A stretch of 64,000 nucleotides of DNA, from positions 111,359 through 175,358 of the forward strand of contig CADEGF010000006.1 of NCBI GenBank assembly GCA_902826815.1. The letters are read 5' to 3'. Both the position numbers and the translations under genes were made by a program. The notes under the pieces are model-generated. The model ran no database searches, had not been told where the DNA came from, and saw only the letters and a list, made by a program, of their open reading frames with translations. The DNA is from an uncultured Mycobacteriaceae bacterium (GTDB taxonomy: Bacteria > Actinomycetota > Actinomycetes > Mycobacteriales > Mycobacteriaceae). Below, in pieces: positions 25,591 through 34,819 of the stretch; position 1 is the first letter of the stretch; each line of letters opens with the position of its first letter.

Positions 25591-26853
25591 GTGGCTGCGT
25601 CCGCACAGCTCTCTGAGGTTCTCAAACAAGCGACCGGTGTGCTGGCCGCCCGAGGAGAGGGCGTGCTGCTGTACGACGAAGACGACCGCCGATACCTCGA
25701 CTTCACCGCAGGCATCGGGGTGACCAGCACCGGACACTGTCACCCCCGGGTGGTGGAGGCGGCCCAGCGCCAGGTCGGGACGCTGATCCATGCGCAGTAC
25801 ACGACGGTGATGCACCGGCCGCTGCTGACGCTCGTCGAGCGGATGGGCGAGGTACTCCCGCAAGGCCTCGATCGGATGTTCTTCGCGAATTCGGGCAGCG
25901 AGGCCATCGAGGCGGCGCTTCGTCTCAGCAGGCAGGCGACCGGACGGCCCAACATCGTGGTGTTCCACGGCGGCTTTCACGGCCGAACGGTGGCGGCGGG
26001 ATCCATGACGACATCCGGCACGAAGTTCCGCTCCGGCTTCTCGCCGTTGATGGCGGGCGTGCACGTCTCACCGTTCCCCGATCCTTCGCACTTCGGCTGG
26101 CCGGTGGAACAGGCCACCGACTTCGCGCTCTCCCAGCTCGACTACATCCTGCAGACACTGACGTCGCCCGCCGACACCGCGGCATTCTTCGTTGAACCGG
26201 TGCTTGGCGAGGGCGGTTATGTGCCTGCCAACGCGCGGTTCTTCGCCGGGCTGCGGGAACGCGCAGACTCCTACGGCATCCTGCTGGTGGTCGACGAGGT
26301 GCAGACCGGCTTCGGACGAACCGGAAAGTTTTGGGGCGGGCAGCATTTCGATGCCAAACCCGATATCGTGGTCACGGCGAAGGGCCTGGCGTCGGGGTTC
26401 CCGCTGTCCGGCATCGCCGCTTCGGCGGAGCTGATGGACAAGGCGTGGCCCGGCTCGCAGGGCGGCACCTACGGCGCCAACGCGGTGGCCTGCGCGGCCG
26501 CAATTGCGACCCTCGACGTGATCCGTGACGAGGCTCTGGTCGAGAACTCCGCACAGCGCGGCGCGCAGCTGAAGGAGGCGCTGCAGCTGGTCGCCGACAA
26601 GCACGAGGCGATCACCGATGTGCGCGGGCTCGGCCTGATGATCGGCAACGAGTTCCGCGACGCCGATGGCAAGCCCGATCCGGCCACCGCCGCAGCCGCA
26701 CAGCAGGAGGCGGCCAGGCGCGGCCTGTTGTTGCTGACGTGCGGCGCGTGGAGTCAGGTCGTGCGGTTCATCCCGGCGCTGGTGGTGTCCAGCGACCAGG
26801 TCGACGAAGCGGCAGGCATCTGGGCCGACGTCGTCGACGCCGTCGTCGGCTGA
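25591..26853 (+). CDS. Class III omega-aminotransferase (4-aminobutyrate aminotransferase-like)
   Basis: A 420-aa PLP-dependent aminotransferase. The PLP phosphate site is SGSEAIEAALRLSR, the ring-stacking region FHGGFHGRT, the cofactor Asp lies in LLVVDEVQTGFGRTG, and the Schiff-base Lys in TAKGLASGFPLSG. It moves the terminal amino group of GABA, 5-aminovalerate, beta-alanine or a similar omega-amino acid to a keto acid. The GTG start at 25591 follows AAGGGGAGGG. It shares the operator-B promoter region with the divergent semialdehyde dehydrogenase. Confidence 0.88.
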   Translation: MAASAQLSEVLKQATGVLAARGEGVLLYDEDDRRYLDFTAGIGVTSTGHCHPRVVEAAQRQVGTLIHAQYTTVMHRPLLTLVERMGEVLPQGLDRMFFANSGSEAIEAALRLSRQATGRPNIVVFHGGFHGRTVAAGSMTTSGTKFRSGFSPLMAGVHVSPFPDPSHFGWPVEQATDFALSQLDYILQTLTSPADTAAFFVEPVLGEGGYVPANARFFAGLRERADSYGILLVVDEVQTGFGRTGKFWGGQHFDAKPDIVVTAKGLASGFPLSGIAASAELMDKAWPGSQGGTYGANAVACAAAIATLDVIRDEALVENSAQRGAQLKEALQLVADKHEAITDVRGLGLMIGNEFRDADGKPDPATAAAAQQEAARRGLLLLTCGAWSQVVRFIPALVVSSDQVDEAAGIWADVVDAVVG

Positions 26854-26856
26854 GCC

Positions 26857-28242
26857 TCAGACCCCGCTGGGCTGCTTTTCATACTCGAGCTGCGGCGGGG
26901 CCTCGGGGGTGCCGGGGATCTCCGTGCCGTCCATCGGGCAGCGGGCGGTCTCGGGGACCTTGATCATGGCGATCGCGCCGACGACGCAGGCCGCCATCAT
27001 GTAGTACGCGGGCACCAGATTGTCACCGGTCGCATTGACGAGCCAGTCGTTCACCGCTGGTGCGGTACCACCGAAGATCGACGTCGATACGTTGTACGCA
27101 ATGGCGAATCCGGCGAAGCGCACATGGGTCGGGAACATGGCGGGGAACGTCGCCGAGATCGTCGCGAGCTGCGGCACGTACAGCAGGCCGAGGACGGCGA
27201 ACCCGACCAATGCACCGGCGGCGTTCGTGCCCATCAGCATGAACATCGGCACGCCTGCGATGAACAGGCCGATCAGCGAGAACCACCACAACGGTTTGCG
27301 CCCAACTCGATCCGACATGCTTCCGGCGATCGGTAGGAAGACCATCATCGCGAGCATGCCGATGATCGGCACCATCAACGACATGTTGGAGGACAGGCCG
27401 ATCGACTGCTCGAGGTATGTCGGCATATAAGTCAGCAGCGTGTAGTTGACGACGTTGAGCGCGACGACCACGCCACCCAGCCGCAGGATCGGTCCCCAGT
27501 ACTGGCTGATCAGGTCCTTGAACTGGGAAGTCGTACGCTCCTCTTTCTCACCGGTCTCCTCGAGTTCGCGGAAGATCGGGGTGTCCTCGAGCTTCGACCG
27601 CAGATAGATACCAACCAGGCCGAGCGGTGCCGCAACCAGGAAGGGCAGCCGCCAGCCCCAGCTGTGCATCTGATCGTCGTTGAGCACCAACGAGAACCCG
27701 AGCATCAGCAGGGCACCGAGCGAGAAGCCGGCCAGCGTGCCGAACTCCAGGAAGCTGCCGAAGAAGCCGCGCCTGCGGCATGGCGCGTACTCCGCCATGA
27801 AGGTCGCGGCGCCGCCGTACTCGCCGCCGGTCGAGAAGCCCTGGACCATCCGCAGCAGCACCATCAGCACCGGCGCCCAGAACCCGATGGCGGCGTAGGA
27901 CGGCACGAGGCCGACGCACAGTGTGGCGCCGGACATCATCAGGATGGTGATGGCCAGCACCGACCGACGCCCGATCCGGTCGCCTAGCGGCCCCCACACC
28001 AGCCCGCCGAGGGGCCTGACCAGGAATGACACCGCGAACGTCATCAAGGCCAGCAGGGTGGCCGTCCCGGCATCCCCTGGGAAGATGGCGGCCGAAATAT
28101 AGGTGACGCCGTACGCGTAGATGCCGTAGTCGAACCATTCCGTCGCGTTACCGATCGCCGAGGCCGCAACAGCCTTTCTCAGTACCGCGGGGGGCACGTT
28201 TTCGGTAGTAAGCGGCTGCGCGGGCTGGTCGGGGGTGCCCAT
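26857..28242 (-). CDS. MFS transporter, metabolite:H+ symporter family
   Basis: A 461-aa, 12-segment major-facilitator permease of the MHS group (relatives import proline/betaine, alpha-ketoglutarate, shikimate or citrate). Hallmarks are GNATEWFDYGIYAYG at the first membrane segment and motif A as GDRIGRRSVL after segment 2, plus GFSTGGEYGGAATFMAEYAP in segment 4. The ATG at 28242 gives a standard N-terminus. Operator C lies 73 bp upstream, placing it in the GntR regulon as the likely uptake system for the amino or dicarboxylic acid. It is convergent with the aminotransferase, 3 bp apart. Confidence 0.88.
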   Translation of the reverse strand: MGTPDQPAQPLTTENVPPAVLRKAVAASAIGNATEWFDYGIYAYGVTYISAAIFPGDAGTATLLALMTFAVSFLVRPLGGLVWGPLGDRIGRRSVLAITILMMSGATLCVGLVPSYAAIGFWAPVLMVLLRMVQGFSTGGEYGGAATFMAEYAPCRRRGFFGSFLEFGTLAGFSLGALLMLGFSLVLNDDQMHSWGWRLPFLVAAPLGLVGIYLRSKLEDTPIFRELEETGEKEERTTSQFKDLISQYWGPILRLGGVVVALNVVNYTLLTYMPTYLEQSIGLSSNMSLMVPIIGMLAMMVFLPIAGSMSDRVGRKPLWWFSLIGLFIAGVPMFMLMGTNAAGALVGFAVLGLLYVPQLATISATFPAMFPTHVRFAGFAIAYNVSTSIFGGTAPAVNDWLVNATGDNLVPAYYMMAACVVGAIAMIKVPETARCPMDGTEIPGTPEAPPQLEYEKQPSGV

Positions 28243-28315
28243 TGAATGCTCCTCGTGTCATTGACACTGTCGGACGCTGGCCTCCGGCCGGATCCAACCT
28301 GGGTCAGGTCGTAGT

Positions 28316-28327
28316 TTTGTTGACAAT
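28316..28327. promoter_or_regulatory. GntR/FCD-type operator C (MFS transporter)
   Basis: TTTGTTGACAAT matches ATTGT-NN-ACAAT at 11 of 12 bases, 73 bp upstream of the MFS start at 28242. Confidence 0.65.
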
Positions 28328-28379
28328 CCGACATTAGCCAACCCAAACGACCAACATCAAGAGTTGACGCACAGGAGAT

Positions 28380-28415
28380 ACCCGGCTCAGCGGACAGGCA
28401 AACGTCGAGCCGGGT
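28380..28415. terminator. Inverted repeat after sppA, possible terminator
   Basis: ACCCGGCTC (28380-28388) pairs perfectly with GAGCCGGGT (28407-28415), 8 bp beyond the sppA stop. No U-tract follows, so intrinsic termination is uncertain. Confidence 0.4.
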
Positions 28416-28423
28416 CAGGCGTC

Positions 28424-30220
28424 CTAGAAGCGGTAGTCACCCAGCCAGAGTGCGGAAACGCCGGTCAACGACCGTTCGGCCTGACCGAGCATCTCCCCCA
28501 CCGACTGGCCCATCAGCGCCGCGACCGCCTGAGGCAGCGATGCCGCTGCCGGTTGTGACGACGGCTTCGGGCGTAGGAAGTCCAGGAACGACGAGCCGGG
28601 GAAGCTGACGATGCGGACGTCGTCGTCCTCGTCGTGGCCCGCCAGCACCTTGGCCTTGTGGATCGCGGTGCGCAGTCCGCCGAGCTCGTCGACCAACCCC
28701 CGCTCGTGAGCGTCTGCGCCGGTCCACACCCGGCCGCGGGCGATGGCGTCGACGGCCTCGACAGCGAGTTTGCGCCCCTGCGCGACGCGTTCGATGAAGT
28801 CCGTGTAGAAGAGGTCGGCCTCCGCCTCGACATGGGCGTGCTGTTCGTCGGTGAACGGCTTGTTGACCGACCATGCGTCGGCGTTCTCGTTGGTGCGCAC
28901 CGAATCCGAGCCGACGCCCAGCCGATCCTTGAGTTCGCGGGCGACGAGTTTGCCGGTCACCACGCCGATGGAGCCGGTGATGGTGCCCGCGTTGGCGACG
29001 ATCGCGTCTGCGCCCATCGAGACGTAGTAGCCGCCGGATGCGGCCACCGCACCCATGGATGCGACGACCGGTTTGCCGCCCTCGCGGATCCGATTCACTT
29101 CTCGCCAAATGGTCTCCGATCCGGTCACCGAACCGCCGGGGCTGTCGACCCGCAGCACGATCGCCGAAACGGAATCGTCGGCGGCCGCCTCACGCAGCGA
29201 GGCTGCGATCGTGTCGCCGCCTGCGCTGGAGTTGCCGAACGGGAGGCCCTGCGGGCCGCCTTTGCCGCTGACGATCGGGCCGTGCAGCGTGACGACGGCG
29301 ACGGCCGGCTTGGCCTTGCGACCGGGAATCGGCGGCATCTGCGGCCCCGGCTTGTCCGCGGCCACCTTGGCATAGCGCGATAGGTACAGCCGCGGCGGTG
29401 CGTCGGGATCGCTGTCGGCGTCACCGGTCTCGGGTGAAATACCAGGAGCGCCAACGAGTTCGCTGATTCGGGCGTATGCCTCGTCGCGGAAGCCGATGCG
29501 GTCGACCAGTCGCCCGGTGACGGCGTCGTCACGCAGCAGCGGCGCCTTGTTTGCCAGTTCGTCGACGGCGGCAGGGTCGATGTGGCGGGATTCGGCGACG
29601 GCCTTCCACACCTGGCCGTGCAGGCTGTCGAGCAGTCGGCTGTCCGCTTCGCGATGGGCGTCGGTGTAGCGGTCCTGCGTGAAAAGGTTTGCGGCCGACT
29701 TATATTCACCGCGCGCAACGAACTGCGCCTCGATGCCCGCCTTGTCGAGCGCGTCACGCAGGAAGAGCGCGCTTGTCGCAAACCCGACCAGCCCGACCGT
29801 GCCAGACGGTTGCATCCAGACCTCGCGGAATGCCGAGGCCAGGAAGTAGGACAGCGTGCCCGGATAGGTTTCCGCCCATGCGAGCGACGGCTTGACGTCG
29901 CTGAATGCGGAGATCGCGTCGCGCAGTTCCTGTACCGGTCCTGCCGCTGCCGCCGGGATCTGCACGCGGGCGATGAGCCCGGCGACACGATCGTCTTCGG
30001 CGGCCCGATGGATGGCCGCGACGGCGTCGCGCAGCACCAGCGGCCTGCCGCCGCTGATGATCGCCATCGGGTCGAACCCCGTCGTTTCGGGAGGTGCAGC
30101 CAGCAGATCCAACTCGATCACGCAGTTGTTGGGTACGCCGTGGTGGCGCGCGGTATCCACCTTGCGGGCCAGTGATCGCAGGTCGTCGGCGCCGGGGAGG
30201 CCGGGTAGGAAGCTGAACAT
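28424..30220 (-). CDS. sppA: Signal peptide peptidase SppA, 67-kDa type
   Basis: A 598-aa tandem-domain serine protease that cleaves residual signal peptides in the membrane. The general-base Lys lies in the N-terminal half (RGEYKSAANLF) and the nucleophile Ser in the C-terminal half (AVAASGGYYVSMGADAIVANAG), the split Ser/Lys arrangement of long SppA. VDSPGGSVTGSETIWREV is also conserved. No obvious N-terminal membrane anchor is seen. The ATG at 30220 is used; a GTG three bases upstream is possible. Its place just beyond the spc ribosomal cluster matches the conserved mycobacterial order (rplO then sppA in M. tuberculosis), although two genes intervene here. Confidence 0.92.
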   Translation of the reverse strand: MFSFLPGLPGADDLRSLARKVDTARHHGVPNNCVIELDLLAAPPETTGFDPMAIISGGRPLVLRDAVAAIHRAAEDDRVAGLIARVQIPAAAAGPVQELRDAISAFSDVKPSLAWAETYPGTLSYFLASAFREVWMQPSGTVGLVGFATSALFLRDALDKAGIEAQFVARGEYKSAANLFTQDRYTDAHREADSRLLDSLHGQVWKAVAESRHIDPAAVDELANKAPLLRDDAVTGRLVDRIGFRDEAYARISELVGAPGISPETGDADSDPDAPPRLYLSRYAKVAADKPGPQMPPIPGRKAKPAVAVVTLHGPIVSGKGGPQGLPFGNSSAGGDTIAASLREAAADDSVSAIVLRVDSPGGSVTGSETIWREVNRIREGGKPVVASMGAVAASGGYYVSMGADAIVANAGTITGSIGVVTGKLVARELKDRLGVGSDSVRTNENADAWSVNKPFTDEQHAHVEAEADLFYTDFIERVAQGRKLAVEAVDAIARGRVWTGADAHERGLVDELGGLRTAIHKAKVLAGHDEDDDVRIVSFPGSSFLDFLRPKPSSQPAAASLPQAVAALMGQSVGEMLGQAERSLTGVSALWLGDYRF

Positions 30221-30262
30221 CACCCGAGCCTACCGACGCGGCGATGACACCGATGTGACGCC

Positions 30263-30275
30263 TAACGTGGATGTG
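30263..30275 (+). promoter_or_regulatory. Candidate leaderless promoter of the LLM oxidoreductase
   Basis: TAACGT (30263-30268) lies six bases before the GTG at 30275 with no ribosome site, the spacing expected if transcription starts at the initiation codon. Confidence 0.4.
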
Positions 30276-31204
30276 TGAGGTTCTCGATCTCGATCCCCCA
30301 GCTGGATTACGACCGCTTCGACGATGCGGGCGTGAAGTCCTATCTCGCGCGTGCCGAGGAACTCGGCTTCGAGGGCGCATGGACGATGGAGCAGGTCGTC
30401 GGCGGCTCGCCGCAGATCGCGCCGTTGCAGATGCTCGCATACGCCGCCGCCTGTACCACGCGGCTGCGGTTGGGCGTCGCGGTGCTGATCACCACGCTGC
30501 ACGACCCGCTGCAGCTGGCGTGGGCCACGACCGCCGTGGACCGCCTCAGCCACGGCAGGTTGGACCTCGGCGTCGGCCACGGCGGAAAGCAGCGACCGTT
30601 TTCGGCGTTCGGCGTGCAGAAGGAGACGTTTGTCAGCTACTTCACCGAGAGTGTCGAGTTGATGAAGGCGGCATGGTCCGACGAGCCGACTGTGACGTTT
30701 CACGGCCGGTTCCGCGACGTCGACGGGCTGGCGATCCAGCCCAAGCCGGTGCAGCGTCCACACCCGCCGCTGTGGATCGGCGGCACCGCACCCAAGGCAC
30801 TGGCCCGCGCGGTGCGGATCGGGGACGCCTTCCTCGGCGCGGGTTCCTCGACGACGTCGACCTTCGTCGAGTCGGTCAAGACGATCCGTCGCGAGCTCGA
30901 CGAACAAGGCAAGGACGCAACGGGATTCACGATCGCCAAGCGCGTCTACCTCACGATTGACGACGATCCGAGGCGAGCCCGTGAGCGCGTCGTCGCGGGG
31001 CTGCACCGCATCTACGGGACGGGTATGCGTGGAATCGAGGACGTGCCCGTTTCGGGTACTCCTGACGACGTTGCGCGCGGCGTCCGCGACGTCATCGACG
31101 CAGGCGCAGATATGGTGCTGTTGAACCCGATCGGCCCCACCGCGGCCGAAGACCGCGAGCAGATGGAACGGCTTGCCGCGGAGGTCATCCCGCAATTGAC
31201 GTAA
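30275..31204 (+). CDS. LLM-class (luciferase-like, probably F420-dependent) oxidoreductase
   Basis: A 309-aa luciferase-like monooxygenase-fold protein: MRFSISIPQLDYDRFD start, LGVAVLITTLHDPLQLA, the core DRLSHGRLDLGVGHGG and PKPVQRPHPPLWIGGTAPKAL are family landmarks. In mycobacteria most such proteins bind F420 rather than FMN, but the cofactor is not proven here. The start GTG at 30275 has no ribosome site and appears leaderless. It is divergent from sppA with a 54-bp gap and is followed 32 bp later by an amidase gene. The substrate is unknown. Confidence 0.82.
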   Translation: MRFSISIPQLDYDRFDDAGVKSYLARAEELGFEGAWTMEQVVGGSPQIAPLQMLAYAAACTTRLRLGVAVLITTLHDPLQLAWATTAVDRLSHGRLDLGVGHGGKQRPFSAFGVQKETFVSYFTESVELMKAAWSDEPTVTFHGRFRDVDGLAIQPKPVQRPHPPLWIGGTAPKALARAVRIGDAFLGAGSSTTSTFVESVKTIRRELDEQGKDATGFTIAKRVYLTIDDDPRRARERVVAGLHRIYGTGMRGIEDVPVSGTPDDVARGVRDVIDAGADMVLLNPIGPTAAEDREQMERLAAEVIPQLT

Positions 31205-31236
31205 GCACGCGCCTCCTGGTTACGTATCGTGACCGC

Positions 31237-31935
31237 ATGGACGCGTCCATCAGCCGCCGCCGACTGCTGCGCCTGACTGGCATCGCCGGCCTGGCTGTCA
31301 CCACGACCAATGCCCGCACAATTCCCAACGCGGTCGCTGCAACCGCAGGGCAGATCTTGTGCCGCGACGCCTGGGGCGCTGCTCCGGCTCGCCCTGGCGG
31401 CACGCGTCACACCCCGAACAGCATGACGATCCACCACACCGAAGTGGTGCTCGGCGACAACGCAAACGCGCCCACCCGCCTTCGACAACACCAGCGATAT
31501 CACCAGGATTCGCAGGGTTGGATCGACATCGCGTACCACCTCAGCGTCGACCGCAACGGAAACATCTATCAGCTGAGGGATCCGGCGCTCGTCGGCGACA
31601 CCGCGACAGACTACGACCCCACCGGCCATTTCCTCGTCGTGTGTGAAGGCGACTTCGACAAGGAAACGGTGACGCAGGAGCAACTCGACGGCACCGCGCT
31701 CGCATTCGCCTGGGCTGCCCGGCGGTTCGGCATCTCGACCGACACTCTTTCAGGTCACAGGGACGAGAGCGCGGGAACCACATGCCCCGGCGCCGACCTC
31801 TACGCGCACGTCACGTCCGGCGACCTGAAACAGCGCGTCGATGACATCTTGGCGGCCGGTCCCGTCGACCTTCCGATCGTTTGTGGGCCGGAGGCCGACG
31901 CGGTGGTCGCCGAGATATCTGCGGGTAACCGGTAA
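31237..31935 (+). CDS. Tat-exported PGRP/Amidase_2-type N-acetylmuramoyl-L-alanine amidase
   Basis: A 232-aa exported peptidoglycan amidase. The N-terminus SRRRLLRLTG followed by a hydrophobic stretch is a twin-arginine signal. The Amidase_2/PGRP domain follows: WGAAPARPGG, first zinc His in MTIHHTEVV, and the second His and Cys in LSGHRDESAGTTCPG. YHLSVDRNGNIYQLRD holds the family Tyr region. It should cleave the MurNAc-L-Ala bond in the cell wall. It is 32 bp downstream of the LLM gene; the terminator at 31973-32010 separates it from the spc operon end. Confidence 0.87.
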   Translation: MDASISRRRLLRLTGIAGLAVTTTNARTIPNAVAATAGQILCRDAWGAAPARPGGTRHTPNSMTIHHTEVVLGDNANAPTRLRQHQRYHQDSQGWIDIAYHLSVDRNGNIYQLRDPALVGDTATDYDPTGHFLVVCEGDFDKETVTQEQLDGTALAFAWAARRFGISTDTLSGHRDESAGTTCPGADLYAHVTSGDLKQRVDDILAAGPVDLPIVCGPEADAVVAEISAGNR

Positions 31936-31972
31936 CGCCGAGCAGTCCCCCGCAAGCGGGTGGCGCCCCCAG

Positions 31973-32010
31973 CAAAAGGCCCCGACACGCCGAGCGTGCG
32001 GGACCTTTTG
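31973..32010. terminator. Bidirectional terminator after the spc cluster
   Basis: CAAAAGG, then CCCG, pairs with CGGG then CCTTTTG across 31973-32010 with an inner CACGC/GCGTG stem. It lies between rplO (stop 32027, minus) and the amidase gene (stop 31935, plus) and can serve both. Confidence 0.7.
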
Positions 32011-32026
32011 CGTCTTTTCGCGGAGG

Positions 32027-32470
32027 TTAGGAAGCCTCGGTCACGGAACCGCCTGCGGCCGTGATCTTTTCCTTCGCGCTGCCGCTGAACTTGTGCGCGG
32101 TGACGTTGACCTTGACGGTCAGCTTTCCGTCGCCGAGCACCTTCACCAGAGACTTCTTCCGGACCGCGCCCGCGGCCACCAATTCTTCGACACCGACGTC
32201 GCCGCCCTTGGGGAACAGCCTGTTCAGGTCGCCGACGTTGACGACCTCGTAGGAGGTGCGGAATCGGTTGCGGAAGCCCTTCAGCTTCGGCAACCGCATG
32301 TGAATCGGCATCTGGCCACCCTCGAACGTCGCCGGGACGTTCTTGCGTGCCTTCGTACCCTTCGTACCGCGACCGGCGGTCTTGCCCTTGGAGCCCTCGC
32401 CGCGACCAACGCGGGTCTTCGCGGTCTTCGAGCCGGGAGCCGGCTTCAGGTCGTGAAGTTTGATCGCCAT
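32027..32470 (-). CDS. rplO: 50S ribosomal protein L15
   Basis: A 147-aa late-assembly large-subunit protein. The N-terminus [20 protein letters not shown] and the [21 protein letters not shown] glycine/basic tract are diagnostic, as is the C-terminal [19 protein letters not shown]. It is the last gene of the spc cluster, just after rpmD (2-bp gap) and before the terminator at 31973-32010. secY, which often follows rplO in other bacteria, is absent, as in mycobacteria. Confidence 0.98.
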   Translation of the reverse strand: MAIKLHDLKPAPGSKTAKTRVGRGEGSKGKTAGRGTKGTKARKNVPATFEGGQMPIHMRLPKLKGFRNRFRTSYEVVNVGDLNRLFPKGGDVGVEELVAAGAVRKKSLVKVLGDGKLTVKVNVTAHKFSGSAKEKITAAGGSVTEAS

Positions 32471-32472
32471 TG

Positions 32473-32652
32473 CTATACCTCTTCCACCTCTATGAGGTGA
32501 TGCACGGTCTTGATGAGCCCGCGGGTCTGATCGTTGTCCTCACGGACGACCGACTGGCGGATCTTGCGCAGTCCCAACGACCGAAGGCTCTCTTTCTGCC
32601 GCCACCGCGCACCGATGGTGCTGCGTACCTGGGTGATCTTCAGCTCTGCCAT
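32473..32652 (-). CDS. rpmD: 50S ribosomal protein L30
   Basis: A 59-aa protein beginning [20 protein letters not shown] and ending HHLIEVEEV, read directly from the minus strand between rpsE and rplO. The short bacterial L30 fold with [16 protein letters not shown] in the middle is unmistakable. It binds 23S rRNA near the 5S region. The start at 32652 is 2 bp after the rpsE stop. The gene is easy to miss because of its length. Confidence 0.97.
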   Translation of the reverse strand: MAELKITQVRSTIGARWRQKESLRSLGLRKIRQSVVREDNDQTRGLIKTVHHLIEVEEV

Positions 32653-32654
32653 GG

Positions 32655-33338
32655 CTATGCCGATCCTTCACGTGCGGAACCTGCACTGGCTGCCGCGGCC
32701 GCCTCGGCCTCGCGGCGCGCCCGCAGCATGGCAGGGGGCGCCACGTCCTCGATGGGCAGGCCACGACGTGCGGCCACCTCTTCGGGACGCTGCAGCAGCT
32801 TCAGCGCGGCAACGGTGGCATGGACCACGTTGATCGCATTGTCACTGCCCAGCGACTTGGCCAGGATGTCATGCACGCCAGCACATTCCAGCACCGCACG
32901 GGCGGCGCCGCCGGCGATCACACCGGTACCGGGACTGGCCGGGCGCAGCATGACCACGCCCGCGGCCGCCTCACCCTGCACCGGATGCACGATGGTGCCG
33001 CCGATCAGCGGAACACGGAAGAAGCCCTTGCGTGCCTCCTCGACGCCCTTGGCGATAGCGGCCGGAACTTCCTTGGCCTTGCCGTAACCGACACCGACCA
33101 TGCCGTTGCCGTCCCCGACGATGACAAGCGCGGTGAAGCTGAAGCGCCGACCACCCTTGACCACCTTGGAAACGCGGTTGATCGACACGACGCGCTCGAG
33201 ATAGTTGCTCTTCTCGCCACCGTCGCGGTCGCGGCGACCGCCACGATCGTCACGACGGCCACGGCCTTCGCGGTCACCCCGCGGCGGCCTGCCGTCCGAA
33301 GTCGAAGGCCCGGCGGCTCCTGCTGCCTGCTCGGCCAT
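32655..33338 (-). CDS. rpsE: 30S ribosomal protein S5
   Basis: A 227-aa small-subunit protein important for decoding accuracy. An Arg/Asp/Gly-rich N-terminal extension of about 45 residues ([20 protein letters not shown]), typical of mycobacterial S5, precedes the dsRBD-like S5 core ([20 protein letters not shown]) and the C-terminal domain ([21 protein letters not shown]). It lies between rplR and rpmD in standard spc order. Confidence 0.98.
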   Translation of the reverse strand: MAEQAAGAAGPSTSDGRPPRGDREGRGRRDDRGGRRDRDGGEKSNYLERVVSINRVSKVVKGGRRFSFTALVIVGDGNGMVGVGYGKAKEVPAAIAKGVEEARKGFFRVPLIGGTIVHPVQGEAAAGVVMLRPASPGTGVIAGGAARAVLECAGVHDILAKSLGSDNAINVVHATVAALKLLQRPEEVAARRGLPIEDVAPPAMLRARREAEAAAAASAGSAREGSA

Positions 33339-33375
33339 TACGCAATCCTTCCAATTATTTTCAGGTCGTTCGTCA

Positions 33376-33783
33376 TCAGAACTTCAGCCCACCTTCGCGC
33401 GCCGCATCGGCCAGCGCCGCGAGCCGTCCGCCGTAGGTGTAGCCACCCCGGTCGAAGACAACGCTCTCGATGCCTGCGGCCTTCGCGCGCTCGGCGATGA
33501 GCTGACCGACCCGCTTGCTGTGGGCCTTCTTGTCGCCGTCCACCCCGCGCACATCGGCTTCGATCGACGACGCCGCGGCCAGCGTGGTGCCGTTCAGATC
33601 GTTGACCAGCTGCACGTGGATGTGCCGGGCAGAGCGGTTGACCACCAGGCGCGGCCGATCGGCCGTGCCTTCGATCTTCTTGCGGAGCCGGCCATGCCTG
33701 CGCAGCCGCGAGGTGCGGCGCGACGCCGACACGCTCTGCCCGCTTGCCTTCTTCGCGCCGGTTTCTTTCTGGGCTTGAGCCAT
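33376..33783 (-). CDS. rplR: 50S ribosomal protein L18
   Basis: A 135-aa 5S-rRNA-binding protein. A basic N-terminal tail precedes [24 protein letters not shown], and the C-terminus is the conserved [26 protein letters not shown] (core residues seen). It delivers 5S rRNA to the central protuberance together with L5. It sits 2 bp after rplF and 37 bp before rpsE. Confidence 0.98.
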   Translation of the reverse strand: MAQAQKETGAKKASGQSVSASRRTSRLRRHGRLRKKIEGTADRPRLVVNRSARHIHVQLVNDLNGTTLAAASSIEADVRGVDGDKKAHSKRVGQLIAERAKAAGIESVVFDRGGYTYGGRLAALADAAREGGLKF

Positions 33784-33785
33784 TG

Positions 33786-34325
33786 CTACTTACCTGTCTT
33801 TCCGACCTTGCGGCGGATCTGCTCACCTTCGTAGCGGATGCCCTTGCCCTTATAGGGGTCGCTCTTCCGCAGGCGACGGATGTTGGCCGCGATCTGGCCG
33901 ACCTTCTGCTTGTCGATACCGGAGATCGAGAACTTCGTCGGTGTCTCCACCGCGAAGGTGACGCCCTCCGGAGCGGTGATCAGCACCGGGTGGCTGTAAC
34001 CGAGGGCGAACTCGAGGTTGCTGCCCTTGGCCACCACGCGGTAACCGACGCCGAAGATCTCCATCTTGATGTTGTAACCCTCGGTGACGCCGGTGACGAT
34101 GTTGGCGACCAGGGTGCGCGACAGGCCGTGCAGCGAGCGGTTGCGCCGCTCGTCGTCGGGCCGGCTCACCACAATGGCGCCGTCGTCATCGCGGCCCACC
34201 GTGATCGGCTCAGCCACCGCCAGGTCCAGGGTGCCCTTGGGCCCCTTGACCGAGACGTTCTGGCCGTCGATCGTCACGTCGACTCCGGTGGGTACCGGAA
34301 CCGGCTGCTTACCAATGCGCGACAT
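33786..34325 (-). CDS. rplF: 50S ribosomal protein L6
   Basis: A 179-aa protein beginning [20 protein letters not shown] with the duplicated L6 fold: first repeat through [13 protein letters not shown], second repeat with the signature [20 protein letters not shown] at the C-terminus. It binds near the sarcin-ricin loop. It follows rpsH by 15 bp. Confidence 0.98.
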   Translation of the reverse strand: MSRIGKQPVPVPTGVDVTIDGQNVSVKGPKGTLDLAVAEPITVGRDDDGAIVVSRPDDERRNRSLHGLSRTLVANIVTGVTEGYNIKMEIFGVGYRVVAKGSNLEFALGYSHPVLITAPEGVTFAVETPTKFSISGIDKQKVGQIAANIRRLRKSDPYKGKGIRYEGEQIRRKVGKTGK

Positions 34326-34340
34326 GGCTAGTTCCTCCCC

Positions 34341-34739
34341 TCACCACACGTACGCGAGGACTTCGCCGCCCACGCCCTGACGGGACGCCTGGCGGTCGGT
34401 GAGCAGGCCACCGGACGTGGAGATGATCGCCACGCCGAGGCCGCCGAGCACTCGCGGCAGGTTGGTCGATTTCGCGTACACCCGCAGACCGGGCTTGGAC
34501 ACCCGGCGCAGTCCGGCGATGCTTCGCTCGCGGCTCGGGCCGTACTTCAGCTCGACGACCAGCGACTTGCCCACCCGAGCATCCTCGGTGTGGTAGTCGG
34601 TGATGTAGCCCTCTTTCTTGAGGATCTCGGCGATGTTCGCCTTGATCTTCGAGTGGGGCAGCGTCACCTCGTCGTGGTACGCCGAATTGGCGTTGCGCAG
34701 ACGTGTCAAGAAGTCTGCGATCGGATCCGTCATGGTCAT
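34341..34739 (-). CDS. rpsH: 30S ribosomal protein S8
   Basis: A 132-aa primary 16S-rRNA-binding protein: [20 protein letters not shown] at the start and the C-terminal [20 protein letters not shown] signature. ATG codons at 34739 and 34733 are both possible. In E. coli S8 represses its own operon through an mRNA site at rplE; no equivalent structure was identified here. An 80-bp gap precedes it. Confidence 0.98.
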   Translation of the reverse strand: MTMTDPIADFLTRLRNANSAYHDEVTLPHSKIKANIAEILKKEGYITDYHTEDARVGKSLVVELKYGPSRERSIAGLRRVSKPGLRVYAKSTNLPRVLGGLGVAIISTSGGLLTDRQASRQGVGGEVLAYVW

Positions 34740-34819
34740 GACAGCCGGTTCACCTTCCTCGCGGCGGTTCCCCTCTCAGGGCCTACCGCAACTTTCTTCA
34801 ATGGGTCGTGGACTCGCTG

